Of a stretch of DNA of 64,000 nucleotides, positions 43,901 through 58,900 are shown in pieces. The notes under the pieces were generated by a model, which made no database searches, was not told the origin of the DNA, and saw only the letters and a list, made by a program, of their open reading frames with translations. The translations under genes were made by a program, and so were the position numbers. Positions within the stretch are counted from its first letter, which is position 1; the number at the start of each line of letters is the position of its first letter. The stretch covers positions 34,147,001-34,211,000 of the forward strand of contig CM068587.1 in NCBI GenBank assembly GCA_035048485.1. Reading direction: 5' to 3'. The stretch comes from Pteria penguin. Taxonomy: Eukaryota > Mollusca > Bivalvia > Pterioida > Pteriidae.

Positions 43901-46900
43901 GGAATTTTACTTGAATCAATGAGTTTTGTGCTTGGAATGGAGTTGACAGGTTAAGTCATTCACTTGCAGGTTTGATTTTGCATTTCGTGTAAAAGGACTT
44001 TGTGCTTGGAATGGAGTTGACAGGTCAGTCCTGTATTTGTAAGGGGCCGGTTACCCTTACGAAATGATTCATAAAACATCGATTCAGTGATTGTTGACAG
44101 TATCAAGGACGATGGGGTGGTACTGTTTCCTGAAGGCGTTAAACCGCAGAAAAGTAAACTTGTAAAATTTTCCGATGAGGGGAAAAAACATAAATTCTAA
44201 TATCTGTGTTACAGTATTAGATATTCATATCAAAATGAAAAATACCTTTCAATTTCAAAATATTATCTTTCTTTTGTATATTTCACATACATGTGAAATT
44301 CTGGTAGAACCAGTTGAATTTATTTACCACTGGCCTGATGGACCACCAGGTTGAAACAGTTAGATTCAACCCCTGTCATGATTAAACTCTTTCAACTGAA
44401 ATGTCACAGACATGTGCTGTATAATGACTGTCTTCTTATTTAAAGGTAGACCGAAAGCATACATTCAGATCCATATGTAGATGATTCATGTTTTCACTTT
44501 CCCACCGCTTTTTAGCTCAATGATTTAGATGCTTAGTTCATAACTATAAGGTCCCGGGTTCAAGTCCTGCCAGTGATTTGTCAGTGTACCGTCTTTCAGA
44601 TAAGACAACTATTTACTGAGGTCCCATGTCACTTTTTCAATTGGGTATGTTGTACAGATAGGTCTAAATATGCATCATGCATTGCATCAGGCGAACACAG
44701 TCACTATATCCAACAAATAAATCCACTTTAGAGACTACTTTATAGACCGATCCTAATGTTTACTGTTGACCCTTCAAATTTTATTAAAAAAAAATAAAAT
44801 ATAGGTTTTAGATTTGTTAAGAAGGGTTTTAAAGACTATATTTAGAAAAAAGTACTTTTCAAATTACATGAAAGTGCCCTTGGTTAAAACCTCTTTTGCT
44901 CAAACACTTGCATTACTTGCTAAACCTAATGCTAGAAAAGGAGAATGTGCCAGGCTCAGTATGGCAACTGGTACTAGCATCTCGGCGAAGGAGATATAGA
45001 CTTGTTTTCGATCAAATTTCACAGTTTTTTGCACATTTAACAGGGTAGCAAGTACTCTAACAAATAATCAAGAGTAAATTTAAACAATTTAAATGTTCCT
45101 ATACATAGGAAGACTTATTACACTCCTTATTAACTGACGCGTGCCTAACAGATGAGGAAACTGCAGCACTCGATAGTGCAGTAGTCACACTTTCTAATAC
45201 CACATGTATTATTTTAAGTCCCTAATTTAGTTATGTTGAAGATTTATGTATTGCATGTTTTACATATATGATTCATTGTCATTTAAAAAGCTTATCTGAC
45301 AATTTGTTTAAGCTGCACAAATCATCATCAGAGTGTATTTTCTTTTTTCAGATAATTATACTGTGGCTGAAGCCAAGGTGTTCTTTGAGATTAACTATTC
45401 GCATATCTATTACATTTTTAATGACAATTTTGCAACAGTAGAAGCTGATTTAAAACAAAGAGGTATGATTTTCATTTCTTTACCATTGGCCAACCATCAT
45501 AGTTCAGTAGTAGTGGATTTGTCATTTAGTCATTACATCCTGTATTTGTATGTCCTCATTTGATCTGATCATGATAAAGAGTTATCTACCCTTTATTATC
45601 TTTATTTTCATTTAAATATGAGTGATGTTAGAGTGAGTCATTCAAAAATGCTCTTTGGTAGACATGTCATACTTAGGTAGGAAATGTCACTTTTGATAAA
45701 CGATTATTGTTTGTGAGTTTCCTGTATGTACAAGTGTATTATTAATTGAAAAACAGATATCTGTGAGAAATCTTATCCCTCATATCTACATTCAGTATAC
45801 ACATCATGCAGCTATAAACACGGTTAAAACTAGATTGAATTTTATAACATTGGATGATAAGAATAAGATTTTAGATTTAGATTTAAAGGTACATAATTGT
45901 TGTGGAGTATGCATTTTAAAGTATTCAAGAATGGATCCGGGGGTAAATCCATCTTATTTCAAGTCAGTGCACAGTTATTTAGTTTCAACTGATATATATT
46001 TTAAATGCCTTGAAAACATTTTGGCAAGCTGGAATAAAATTTCTCGTGAAGCATTTTAAAGAAAAGAGGAAGTTAAATGGTGAATTTCCTATGGTTTCTA
46101 CACCCATTGGGCATTCAGGGTTGGCCTGCAACAGATAAAAATTCTTTTCCATTCCTTCACATCTGGGAGAAAAATTGTAAGCATACTCATAGATTAATAA
46201 ATTTAGCAAACATTGAAATTGATGATGCCTGGGGCAGGAGCCCTGCTCCAAGGGAGTGCTCGATATAGTAATAAGTTACATTGCCTTCGAAATATCTTCT
46301 CTGTTTATATGCATTTAGAAGAAAAAACAGAATGCATGATTAAAGAACATAAACTTCTCAATTACTTGTCCACAGTTGTGAAGTCATATGCATGACCCTT
46401 GGATAAGGGTTCAGTCCCAGGGTAGGTTTGAAATTGCTATATACATGTAGTGATAATGTAGTTACTCTTTTAAAACCTTTTTCTCTTTTATTAATGCTTT
46501 GCAAGGAAAAATGGAATAAATGGTTGGAAAAAACATGAAGCCCTCTTCCAAGTTAAAATTTCTAGACCCAAAAATTCTATTGCAAATTTCTGGGGTTTTT
46601 TTTCTCTTGATTTGGTGTACATAATGAAAGCAAGGATGCTGTTTTTCAAAAGTGATGTGTTATATTTTGCATTTTTGAAAATTCTGTTGCATTCAAGATC
46701 AAAATGTTGCAAAGTGTGATAAATGCAATGGGCAGTGTGAGCCCTGCCTAAGGTAGGGGTTCAGCCAATAGTGTGCAGGGATTTCAATGAGAGCTGGCAC
46801 CCAGCGAAATACTGCTGCTTCAAATGACAGAAATCACTGGTTCAAAATTCCTCTGATCTTGAATTTACAACGCACATTCGCGTATAAGGTGAACAAAATG

Positions 46901-49900
46901 ATACGCTTCAAATTTTTTACATCACCTCCTGAACTGATTCTTACTGAGTATACTGTGGGGCCAACATAGCCATATGATTATAATATTTGTAGTCTTTGAA
47001 AATCCTCCCTACTTCTTTGTGTTGTAATAAAAAGTTGAGCTCCAGGGGTTTTGTCCAGAGGATGGGTCCAGACATTACGTTCTGAATATTTGTATGGTAG
47101 TTGATACATACTCAGGTGACTGATGATGCTCATGGGCCTTTTGTTTGCATTTTATCAGACAGGAACACTTTGACATCATCCTCTTGTTTTAGAAACTTGT
47201 CTTTACTGGTACTTGTAGCAAGCTTTATTTTATTTCTTTCAGCAAACAAAGCCCACAGAGAAGAATTGGATAGTGTCTTGCAAGTATTTGAGGTAATATC
47301 TAATATGTAAATGTAGGTTATATACTACGCTTAAACTTTGATACCTCAAAGTTCAAGGGATCTTTTTTTTTTTCATTCAAAATTTTTCACATATCTGAAT
47401 TTCCTCTGATGTGGAAATAACTCTGACATTTGGGCATACATCACTAAAAATGATATGGCTCTAACCTCTAAATCACCTCCTCAAATAATTCTTGATATTG
47501 AAAACCCTGAGAAAGAAGATACATTTCAGGTGTTAGTGATCCCTAATGTTCGTCAGAGGATACCGACATTCATGGAGGAGGCGAATGTGCTTCGCTGTTT
47601 TAAAATATAAAATTTTGCATTAATCTTTATAGTCAAGTGCAAACATTGTCTGAAATAAATCTATTCATAAAATGAGATTTTTCTCTCAATTTTTCTGTGG
47701 ACTAATAGATTTTGTGGCGGATTAATAGATTTTGTGATCAGTTAGTCTGCCAGACCAATGGTTGAAAAAGTTACTTTGAGCCCTGTGAAACTGTTCTTTT
47801 TTCTAGAATATGAATGGAAGAAATATTCTCAGTTTTACTTAATATTTCATCTTGTATGCTGGTTAATCCTTGATCATGTTCTTATATGAATTATTTGTAA
47901 AGTAAGAATCATACAGTATAATAAACAATTCAACATAACATGTACTTTGGTATGTCCTGATTTTTTGTAAACTGAATGTGCTATCTTTTTAATAAATCAT
48001 CTTGAAAATTCACTTGGCTCTTAAAATCTCTACTTTGTGATTATTCTTAAATGAGAGACAAAGTTCAAGATCCACAAGACTTTATTTAGATACAGTGTCC
48101 TTGACCGGATTGATACCAATTGTATTTAGTCTTACTTTTGTTTGGAGTAAATATTTCCTTTACATCATTGTTTACCATTAAGGAAAAAATAATGGTAAAT
48201 GTTTGAAATATTATTAATTCTATTCTACAGAGAGTGTTGGTGTTGCTTCCAGAGCTGGTGCATAAAAGATGGATGTTTCACAGCATTGGTACAGCTTAAT
48301 TCATGAGTTTTCATTTAAAAAAACAAAGACATAAAAGACATAAGCTAAAAGATGTTTTTATCATAGCATGACATTTGGACATGATATGATTTATTTTGAC
48401 CGCATTGCAAAGCTATTCCGATCTATAGATTGGTTATGTCTATCAGTTTCTCTGTCTGTCTGTCTGCCAACATTTTGTTTGGAGTAAAATCTCAGCAACT
48501 AAGAGGAGTATGAACATACCGGTAATACTTCACACACAAGTTCCTTATGACCAGAGCTTTCAAGGTATGCCATGATTCTTGACCTAATGATCTTGACCTT
48601 GGACTTTGATATACTTTAAGAAAACTTTAATTTTTGGCTATATCTTTTTGAAGCAATAGGGGTAGGGTTTTGATACTCCACACAGTTTCTTTATGACCAG
48701 AGCTGTCAGTTGATACCATTACATTTGACCTTGTGACCTTGACCTTGTTTGGAATTTGCTTTGCAATCCAGCTATACCGTCTTTAGTGGTTTCTTGTTGT
48801 CAGTCTATTATTGTACCTCCATAACAAAGAGTATATAGGAATTGGGTCTGTAGACATGTAAGTTTTCCTCACGTCCTTAAACTGAAACATTATACATATC
48901 TCTATAATCAACAACTGCAGACCGAGTATGAATTTTGTAGTAGACAACCCACTTTTGCTGGAGATGTAGCTCTTTAAATGCTGCTTGCGGGGGGTATAGG
49001 TCCTACTTTGCAGATATTTTTTATTTTCATTCTTATATATATGCACAACCACTGTAATTGCCTGAGATAAAGCTTTCAAGACCTATGTATTTTATTTCTG
49101 TATAAATTACATTGATCGGTGATGTCATAACGCCCCATATTTGACCCACTTTTCAGCAGAGAAAGATGTTTGGCAGACTTTTGATTGTTAAGCTTAGGAC
49201 GTCATAATGAAATTTTCGTCAGTCTAGCGTGACATCATCAAAGTGGTATTTTGCAGTAAAGTCCTTGACATTCGACGAAAGTATGTCATTTTGGATAAAC
49301 GTTACATTGTCACAGGACACCAGCTGTTTCTTTCAATTTATAACTTCCCTCCGGAATGATTTCATGATACGGTTTATAAATGGAAATGGAAGTTTCCAGT
49401 ATGATATTTTGGTGTTAAAAACACACATATATAGAATAAATGTCTTATTTTGTTATATCTAACGCGCATTATCTAATAAATGCATCAGCCATTGTAATTT
49501 ATTCCTGCATGAAAACACAAAATACGACACCTTATTCTATATATATTATCAGCTTTCTGTTCAGGACATTTGGGAAGGTTCATAGTTCTACCCTCTGAAG
49601 GTAGATGGTATTTCTCCAGTTCTTCACTTTTCTCATCCACTAGTATTGACTGCTATCATGTAAGTGAAGAAACCCTGTAACAGTGTATTTTAAACAGACA
49701 TAATCAGTTACTCATTCAAAATGTAATATATTATATATATATATATATATATATTTATTTATAGGTCGTGTGATGAAGAAATTGTTACACCCTGGGAATA
49801 TGATAAAGGTAGACTTAACTCTGCTTTTGAGATGTTAGTGTGAAAAGTGAAATTCAGTTGTTTGTGAAAGTATAATAAAATCTGGTATTTAAAAAGAAAA

Positions 49901-52900
49901 AAGATGTGATTTAAAAAGATAACAGATATTTGTTTCAGCATTTTCTGTATAAGGAGTATTTAAAGAGACATCATTATATTTAATATCAAAAGACTAGAGG
50001 AGAATTATGAAAGAAAAAATCAATATTAAACAAAATAAACTCACTTTTGATGCAGTGATAAAATACCAATAACTTTTTTTCAGATACGGAAGGATGGAAT
50101 GAGACTTTTCCTGATTTGGTACCAGATCCTGCAGGACAATGCTTCAGAGGAGTGCCATGAGATCTTCCTTCAGCTTGTACCAGGACTTGGGGATGGCATA
50201 CATCAAGATGCTTTGTTTGGCAGGGTCGTTCCTACAGTGGACAGTGAGTCTGAGGGTCAATAAGTATTATTTATTTAGCATGGTGTGTTGATGCTTTCAT
50301 CTTGTGTGCTGTGATTCCCTATCATACACCCTGTGCATAAAAGTTTTAATCCTTGATTTGTGGGATGGCTTAAAAGGAGACATATCCCTTAATGTATGTA
50401 TACATGTAATACATTATTGATTTTTGTTGTAAAAAACACGTGTATCTTTTAGTTTTGCATATTTTTCTGCTGATTAGTTTGCTTGTTTGTAGAGCCATTT
50501 CATCTTTACGAAATGTTCATGATTTACAATGTACACATACATTTATGTAGGTAGCTTCAGTTTTAGTTTCATTTAACAAGTCCGTTCTCGGTATGAGTTT
50601 TAATGTGCTGTGCAAGTTTTAGCGCATGCCGATCGATTGTAATCGTTAAAGTAGTCGGCGTTTTAAAAACATTACTAATATTTAAAAATTATCAACAAAT
50701 TATAAAAATACAGCATAGTTTAACCGAAATGTATCTACCCAACATTAATATATTGAAATTAATTCCCATAATATCTGATTACGCCATTTCAAAACAGTAA
50801 AAATAGTGTTTTTTGAGATTTTCACCAAAAATTGAACCAAGCGGTGAATTTTTCTACAATTCTCTGAAAATTATTTTAATTTAGCACTTCATCACTGACG
50901 AAAAAATGATCAATTTTCCTATTGTAGTTTTTGAGATATTTTTACCCAGAACGGCCTCGTTAACTGGATTATGTTTGTTATTTGTTGTTGTAATTGATTT
51001 GTAGTTTTATGTTTTCTCTAATTTTGAATCATGATTTTACTCTGATAATGAAGTTACGTTTGAAATTTATGATTTTAGATATTTAAATGAGTTTTTTATT
51101 TGATTTAAATTGATCAAGTCACTTAATTTTGTGATGAAACCAAATTTGAATTTCATTTATAAATCAAAGTAAATAATTGGATATAATAGTAATATTGATC
51201 TCATATTTTAAATATCTCTGAAACATTCTGTGGAACAGGAGTACTATTTTGAAAATATTATGTATGTACGTATAGATTGATTATGTTGATCTGCTTTGTT
51301 TGCATAGATTGCAGTGGAATGATAGCAGCTGGGGAGATAACTCCGATTTTACCAAGCAGTGGAGAAAAGTTTCCAGAGAATGTTACCAAGCATTTTTTTG
51401 ACAGCCTGATCTATTATATGGTTTCAGAGGTAATTGACAAGAAACAAAGTCTTTCATCATACATTTTAAGCACTTAGAAGCTCCAATAGCTTGCTGCTCT
51501 AAGAATGAGATCTCAAAATTGGATGTCAGAGGGTATATTAAGGATTTCATATTAATGTAGGTACATTATGTTGTGTATCAAGCTGGCAGCAGTCTTTCCA
51601 AAGTCTTTTTTACACCACTATCCAGTAGGGCGAACCTAAGCGTAACTTTTAACTATCCTGAGAAAAATTCCACTAACCCAGACAAAAAGTCTTTAATTTT
51701 GATAAATTTTGATATCAGTATTCTTTTTCAAGTTCACAATACATTTCATTGCTGAGTTTTCAGAAAGAGATTGTTTATTGTCTGAATCATCCTTCTTTGA
51801 TAGTTTTAGGAGCCTTGAGCCTCAGGCTAGATAGTTTTGGAAAGGCTATGTCTGTCTATTCATCTGTAGCGCAGTCGGTAGCGCGCTGGCTTCTCAACAG
51901 TGCGACCCGGGTTCGATTCCCGGTGTGGTACGTGAAATGGTGGGGCTGTCACCAACCTGGCTTCGTGGATTTTCTTTGGGTACTCCGCCTTCCTCCCTCA
52001 CAAATGACACCCATTCGCCAAGATTTGTGCCATCGAGCAAGATTTTAAATTATATGATAAGTTGTTAACTTGCATCTTAATTGTTGTAAGATAAATAAAG
52101 TTTAAAAAATCTGTAAATACTTTGTGATATTCTCATCTTTTCTAAAGTGAACTTATAAATTGAGTGTTCTGCCCATAAATTGAGTCTGATGGGATAACTC
52201 AAAAAGTTTTCAACTTCGAGTTTAAAATTTCACACACAGATGCAGAAATCGGCTTTCTAGTATATATTGGCAAACAGCAGAGCAAAATTCCAGAATTTGT
52301 GAAAACATGCATTTATGTAGAAAGTAAATACAATGTATATGTATGTATTATTATTCATAGTTTTGAGATTTCTACTTTTATTTATATAGGTCACAAAGGT
52401 AGAATGGATGAATACAGAAATGAGACGAAGCAGCTTCGTTTTCCTGTTTGACAAGTTTAAGTCGCAATATTTATCCTGGTTGTTACCAGATTTTGATCGT
52501 AATCAGGATATTTACAATCCCTTATTAGGTAAATTTCATATCAATTGCTGTTTTATTTACTGAAATATTCTTTGTCACTTCCTCATTGTTTGGGCCCTGA
52601 TTGGGTTTAAATTTGAAAATAAGCTAAGTTTTTTAAGGACAGTTATTGTAAACAAAAGTTATCAGGATTTTTTGTATGATTTTATTAACACTGCTTTAAG
52701 TAAAGTATAGCAATTTTCTGCAAAATTTACTTAAATGCCCTCATAGAATCATTAGGCCCCCCCAAAAATGTGTTTTCTATAACATGGCTGAAAATTTAAG
52801 GGTCGGTAGGTCGACTTTTTAAAAGGATCGGTCGGGTTATAGGAAATGCAATCATGTTTTTTTTTAGGCCTTAATTGCAAAGTCTGCAGATTAAATGTTT

Positions 52901-55900
52901 AGTGATTAAGGTTTCAGAATTCTCTGTTTGTGTACTTTTGATGTGTGAAAAATTTGAAAACAATTCTTTAAAGCTGTATACCCTATGTGCACTTGTACAA
53001 GACATATTACAGGTAAATTTATTCTAAATTGTTTTGATTATGTATATAAGCTTAAAACATATTAAAAAGGGACCCTTGCAAATGTTGTGATCAAATTCGT
53101 AGTATTAAGTGAGATATGGTTGTCTAAAACACGATGTTTGTTTACAACCAACTTATCACGTGATCTAATTTGGAAGCCGCCGCATCATGGACACTGATGG
53201 AGGGCAAGGTAAATAAACTTGATGAGTAACTTTAAAAATCTACATTCAAGTCTGCTAAAGTTAGTATTTACTGAAATCGTTCTCTTTCGGAATCTCCCTT
53301 CATCGTATTTGTTTTGATTAAACTGTGCATGCAAGAAGTCAGGTTATGGCTGTATTTATGGAATACCCACTATTTACGAAGTATTTTCTTTTTATTTTGA
53401 TATCTCTGAGGGTTTGAAGCAACAAAAAATGTTATTAACGCAAAGTTAATAACTTAGCCATACGAGAAAAATACAGTTTTTGTTTTACATGCCCTAATTT
53501 TTGAAATTATACTGAATTGTCGGGTATACAACTTTAATCATACTTACAACATTTGTGATCTTGTTAAATCTTACTCTTTCATATCTTGTTGATATCTATA
53601 GATTTGTTTGTTTTACCTCATCTAGAGTCCCCAACACTACGCAAAATGTCAGAGCTAAGAACTAAGGATTTACCATCCAATGTAGCTGAGTGCAGGTATT
53701 CCTACATTAAATGGCTGGCTCACTTTGTCCTCATATCCAAGCAGCAGGAACAAGCTTCTGAAGAGTAAGTGTATTGCACGTATTCTCTATTCCAGGTGTC
53801 TGTAGTCTTTCCTAGAGGGAAAATAAAATATAAAACAATCCAATCGGTGTTTCTTTTTTGATTTTTTCAAAGGTGCCTGTACCTTGTCCTTTGAGAATTT
53901 TGTATCCCATTTGCATAAGGTAAAAGATTAATGTTTGGGATAAATTTAGTGACATTTTCAGAAAAATCAATGAAATTTCCATTGGGAAGGGTCCTTATAA
54001 AGGACCTGATTTGAAGAAAAAAAACCATTGCCAATATACATCTTTATTTGACTTTGCATTTGATTCAACATTGTGATATCAGAAAGGAAATACATGTATA
54101 AACATTATTTGCTTCTTTCACTTTGAAATACTGATGGCCATCCAGTATATAAAAGAATGTTTCTGTACTAAATACATAAATGGATGATAACTTGTGATAA
54201 TTAAATCTACCTGATTTATTAATAGAGAGGGATGTAATGCTATGGCTGAAGCAGCAGTCCCTGAAGAGGATTCTCAGGACCTTGCTGACCAGCGGTCTAG
54301 CACGGCAGAGAGAATTCCAGGCAGTAATGCCAGTACCTTATCCACTGCCTCTCACACCTCAGACCAGGATTCCACTACTTCTAGCCTATGTTATGAAGAC
54401 TTTGGTGATGCCAATGAAATCGTTAGATCAGTCCTCTATTCTAGTCGAGAAAATATCAATATTCTTCATGAATCTTTCAGACAGGTGCTTTATTAGAGCA
54501 GCTTATTGTAATGTACTTCATTGACACTCAGATTACAAACCTAAAGTTAATGCTATGCAAGAGTAAAGTTTTCCAGTAATGCATACAAGTATTTGTTTAA
54601 CATTACCTGATTTTTGCATTGCATAAAGTTTTTGCTGTCAACACATTCCGTGTCATACAAAGCATTTTAATGATTTATTTCCCTAATTTGTATTTGACTG
54701 TTCATTTACATGCATTGATTAAATATTTGTGTTATGGAGGACATTAATATTTAACTATTCGATTTGTTTTAAGGCTCTCTTATTTACCTTCCGCCAAGGA
54801 AAAGCCATCAAAGGTGTCATAGGGGTTTACAAAGATTGGTTTCAGGTAAGGTCATTATAGTTAACAAGGGAAAGCATCGAAAATGATTGAAAAATATATG
54901 AAGAAAAAGGTTTTGTAGAGGTGGATACATTTTTTGCTTATATATTATTTTTGAAAAATGATTATTTAAATGTTGCATAATGTATCCACAGTTGCTCACT
55001 GCAGAGTTTGAAGTACTGCTTAATGAATTAGTTTTATGTGTGTGCATATGACTCTTGTGTATACATGTGTTTTATGTAGTAAAACTAGTTTTCATATAAT
55101 GTATACACATAAAATGTATATTCACTGTGTGATGATCAATTCTAGTACAGGAGATATTGTTTGTATACACTAATAGTCATCACAGGTTAAGTTTGTATTG
55201 CCCCTGGGTAGTATGTATTAACATAAACCATCACTTTGATTGCGAAAGCTGGTGTGGCTTAGTGGATAAGGTGCTCGGCTCGTGATCGAGAGGCCCCGGG
55301 TTCGACTCCCGCCCTGGGCACACTGGTGTTCTGTCTTTCAGAGGAGACAGTAAAAACCAAGGTCCCGTGTCACAGTAGCTGTGGCTCAAAAAGATCCCTC
55401 ACTGCTTTGGGTGGCTGTTGCAAAGGTCTAAATTTGTGTGCAATGCATCAGGCAGATGCCGTCACCATATACATGAAATAATCGTGGAGTGACGTAAAAC
55501 AATAATCAATCAATCAGTTTGATTGTGAGGAATTTGAAAAAAAACCCCAGTATGATGAAATTTGTTATTAGCAAGAAGAAGTAAATATTTAAAGTTATTT
55601 GCAAAAATAAATAAATAAATTCTTTAAATTTGTTGTTTGTAAGAATTCAGATTCTTTCTTATTTCTTCTGTTGTAAAATTAGAATGTAACACATGTTTTG
55701 TTTCTAACATTTAAGCAGTGTATTACTGTTGACATTCATGGGCTGTCAGGGAATCGGTGGTGTGATGAGGAGCCTAGGAGTAAGCATCTCCTGTTTGGCT
55801 TGCGACATCCACTATCCCAAACATACTGATGACACAAAAATAGTTCTCTGTTTATATATAGATGAAAAGTGGATTTACACTAGGTTAATTAGGTCAACAT

Positions 55901-58900
55901 ACAAATTGAATTATTATCTTTAGTAAAGCATAAAGAAAATGATGTCATTGATTGACACATAGTTTGACATTTAGTCCTAAGTGAAATATGAGAGCTGTCC
56001 TAGCTTAATCAGTTAAGTGCTTTGCTATTGAACAAGAGGTCCCTGGATTGAGTCCCACCAGGATTGAGTCCCACCAAGTCGTGGTGGTGTCCTGTCTTTC
56101 GGATGAGACAATAGAAGTGGAGGTCCTGTGTCATGGTAGATGTGACAAACAAAAGATTCCTCCCTGCTTTGGGTAGGCGTGGCACGTAAAAGATTCCTCC
56201 CTGCTTTGGGTAGGCGTGGCACGTAAAAGATTCCTCCCTGCTTTGGGTAGGCGTGGCACGTAAAAGATTCCTCCCTGCTTTGGGCGGGGCTGTTGCAAAG
56301 GTCTGTGTATAACATCTGGCAGATCCCATCCCTATATAAGTGCAATAATCTTGGTGTGACATTAAACAAAACTCAGACAGAGTGACTAATAAATTTAAAT
56401 CCTCATTAATGCTGTAGTTAAGTATAATGTATATATACAGTATATATTTTGTAGTTCTGTAATATATTCTGTATTATATTTAAGTATTGTAGACTTTTTT
56501 ATATATATACACATATATTTATGTAAACATTGCATTTTGATTTGAGCATGATCCCCTATCACCTTTATTTGTAAGTAGATTGTACCTGGTATTATGTGCA
56601 TGAATTGTATCACCATCCCCAAGTTAAAAGTGCTTCAAATTTGAGGTTTTTTTTCTCAAGGGAGAATATACATGTAGTCATTCTACTTATAAACATATAC
56701 ATGTACCGATAATAAGAGAGGGAAAAAAAAAAGACAAGATTTGAAAATATCATGAAATTATATTTATTTCAATTAACATAGAACTTTTTGTGCAATTTTA
56801 CTTTTGAAAATCGTTAGTAATATACTTTCATTTCGACATACATACATACACTACAGAGAACGGCTATTGTCCAGTTGTCAAATCAATGCCGCGATATTTT
56901 TTAAGTCTTAGCTACTAATCACTGCGATCTGCGCTCTTGATTTGACCTAGAGTTAACGCGGAATCACCGCAAATCACCACAACGATCACGGTGAATCACA
57001 GCAGCATCGCAGGCATTCTGCGGTGACCCTACATATATCTACAAATATGTAAATGCATACGTAAACCATGGTGAAATATTTTTTAAAATACTCATTGAGT
57101 ATGGTCAGCATTCAGTGAAGCAAATAATGTAAGTTTTAATAAAATTCAGAACAGGATCCTACTATTAATGATTTCAGTACAGCATACGTAGCACAAGACT
57201 TCCAAGTCAAATGCCCTACACTAATTATTGCCTCGGGTGATATTTCTTATCAGCTGTATATTTGATCTCGCGTAAAAATCAAAAAGGGATCTAAAGACAA
57301 GTACCTGTATTATGAAATAACAAAAAGGCAAATAGAAATAAATTACTTTCGATGATTTTGTTAGTAGAAAGACAAGAGTTCGAGTTTACTTTGACGACAA
57401 TTTGATTAAAAGCATTTCTATTTATTCTGTATTTGCTGCATATACATGTACGTAATAAATACGGAATAAATAGCAGTGCTTCTGCAATTGTGAAATCATG
57501 AGAGAAATTGTATTTTGTAATGATAATTTAAATAAATCTAAAACTAAAGGTCTATGCTGTGGAAATGTTCCCTGAATCTGACTTGAATCATCATATCGTC
57601 GCATTCATAGCGTACAAGGAAATGGCTGACAGGTTTGGATGATAGACAACAAGACATTTTAAGAGGTTATTTAGTGAATAATAATCCTCCAAAACACTTG
57701 CAGTATTTATAGGTCTGTAAATTATCCTCAAGCAAAACCGCTCATGTTAAACATGGATATTTAGACAATATTTTAAGATAGTTAAATGTACGTTCAATAG
57801 CTTTACGATGTATAGCCACAATCAATCGCAATAATGTGGTGAATACCCGCTAACGACCATTGCGGTGGCGAAATGGTCTGTGGTGATTTGCAGCGATGTG
57901 AACGCGATTGTCTGCATCAAAATAGTCAGCCATGATATGCGGAGAATTGAACAATCCAGGATCTCTGTAGTGTATTTAAAACAAACCTTCAAATGAGATT
58001 ACTGTAAAAAGAATTCTTTTAGAGATATTACATGTAACGAAAGAAAAGGTAGCTCGTATGTTGGCATTAAATTTGTATTTGTGTCAAATATTTACTTGAC
58101 TATATTGAATGTCTTTAGTAATCCATATCAAAGTAGCCTTGCAATGCATCAACTGAAAATAGATCGTGTTCAGCTTGTGCTGCTGCAAAATAACCTCCAA
58201 AATACTTGATGTAGTTAAAATCATCAAATAATGATTTTCATACTCTGAATTATCCGGAAGGCATTTATTTGTTCACAGAAATATGCTGAAATTTAGCAGT
58301 GGTTGCTAAGAGCTTTGTTGAATATCGATAACAAATTCCAAGCAGTTTGTCGAAGTATAGTTAGGAGTTTATAAATAGTTGAATGAATTTGAGCAAGAGA
58401 CACAAGGTGTTTTTCAGCCACAGCTTCTTTTTCACTATATGCCTCCACATGCTTACCATCCTTTCTTGGTTATATATATAGCATGTGGATCAATTACCCA
58501 TCTTCATGCAAGAGCCATCTGAACTTGCTGCCTTAACCTTTGGTCATCGGGACACCCCAGAACCGGAATTTCACCACAGCTTGTCTGATATTGTGGAGGA
58601 AGAAAACTCATCTGATGTATGTAGAAGTACAGGGTATTTTCCGAGTCAGGTCTTTTCCCCAAATTGCAATTTCATCTAATCAACCCGGATTCCTGTTTTC
58701 TATTTCTATTTCACTGGCTTAACAGTCTTAAAAGGAATTTTTCTCATTGTCCTGCAAAGCTTTTTCTTTTCCCACGTGTCAGAACATCTTTGACGTAAAA
58801 TTTTATATACATGTATATGCAAATCTATAAAATAAAAAGTGGAGAGGGGGTAAGCTTGAGCTTGAAAAATGTTTGTAGTGCATATATATGTACTTCCTTT

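Larger units (their letters stand above)
35033..45351 (+). other. RALGAPA intron 1 (10.3 kb)
   Basis: No exon recognised on either strand. It contains two small perfect palindromes (38107-38142, around TTATAAACAATTTGTTTATAA; and near 38172-38200), a ~57-bp duplicated block at 38905-38995 (GGTGTGAAAA then CTTGTCCG), an (AAT)n tract at 39515-39545, and the mobile elements listed separately at 40006-44735. Sequence 35130-37900 shows nothing assignable. Confidence 0.5.

Noticed and set aside
56009..56369. Repetitive frames of 114-117 codons (minus strand)
   Set aside because: Translation of a 37-bp tandem expansion inside a SINE.
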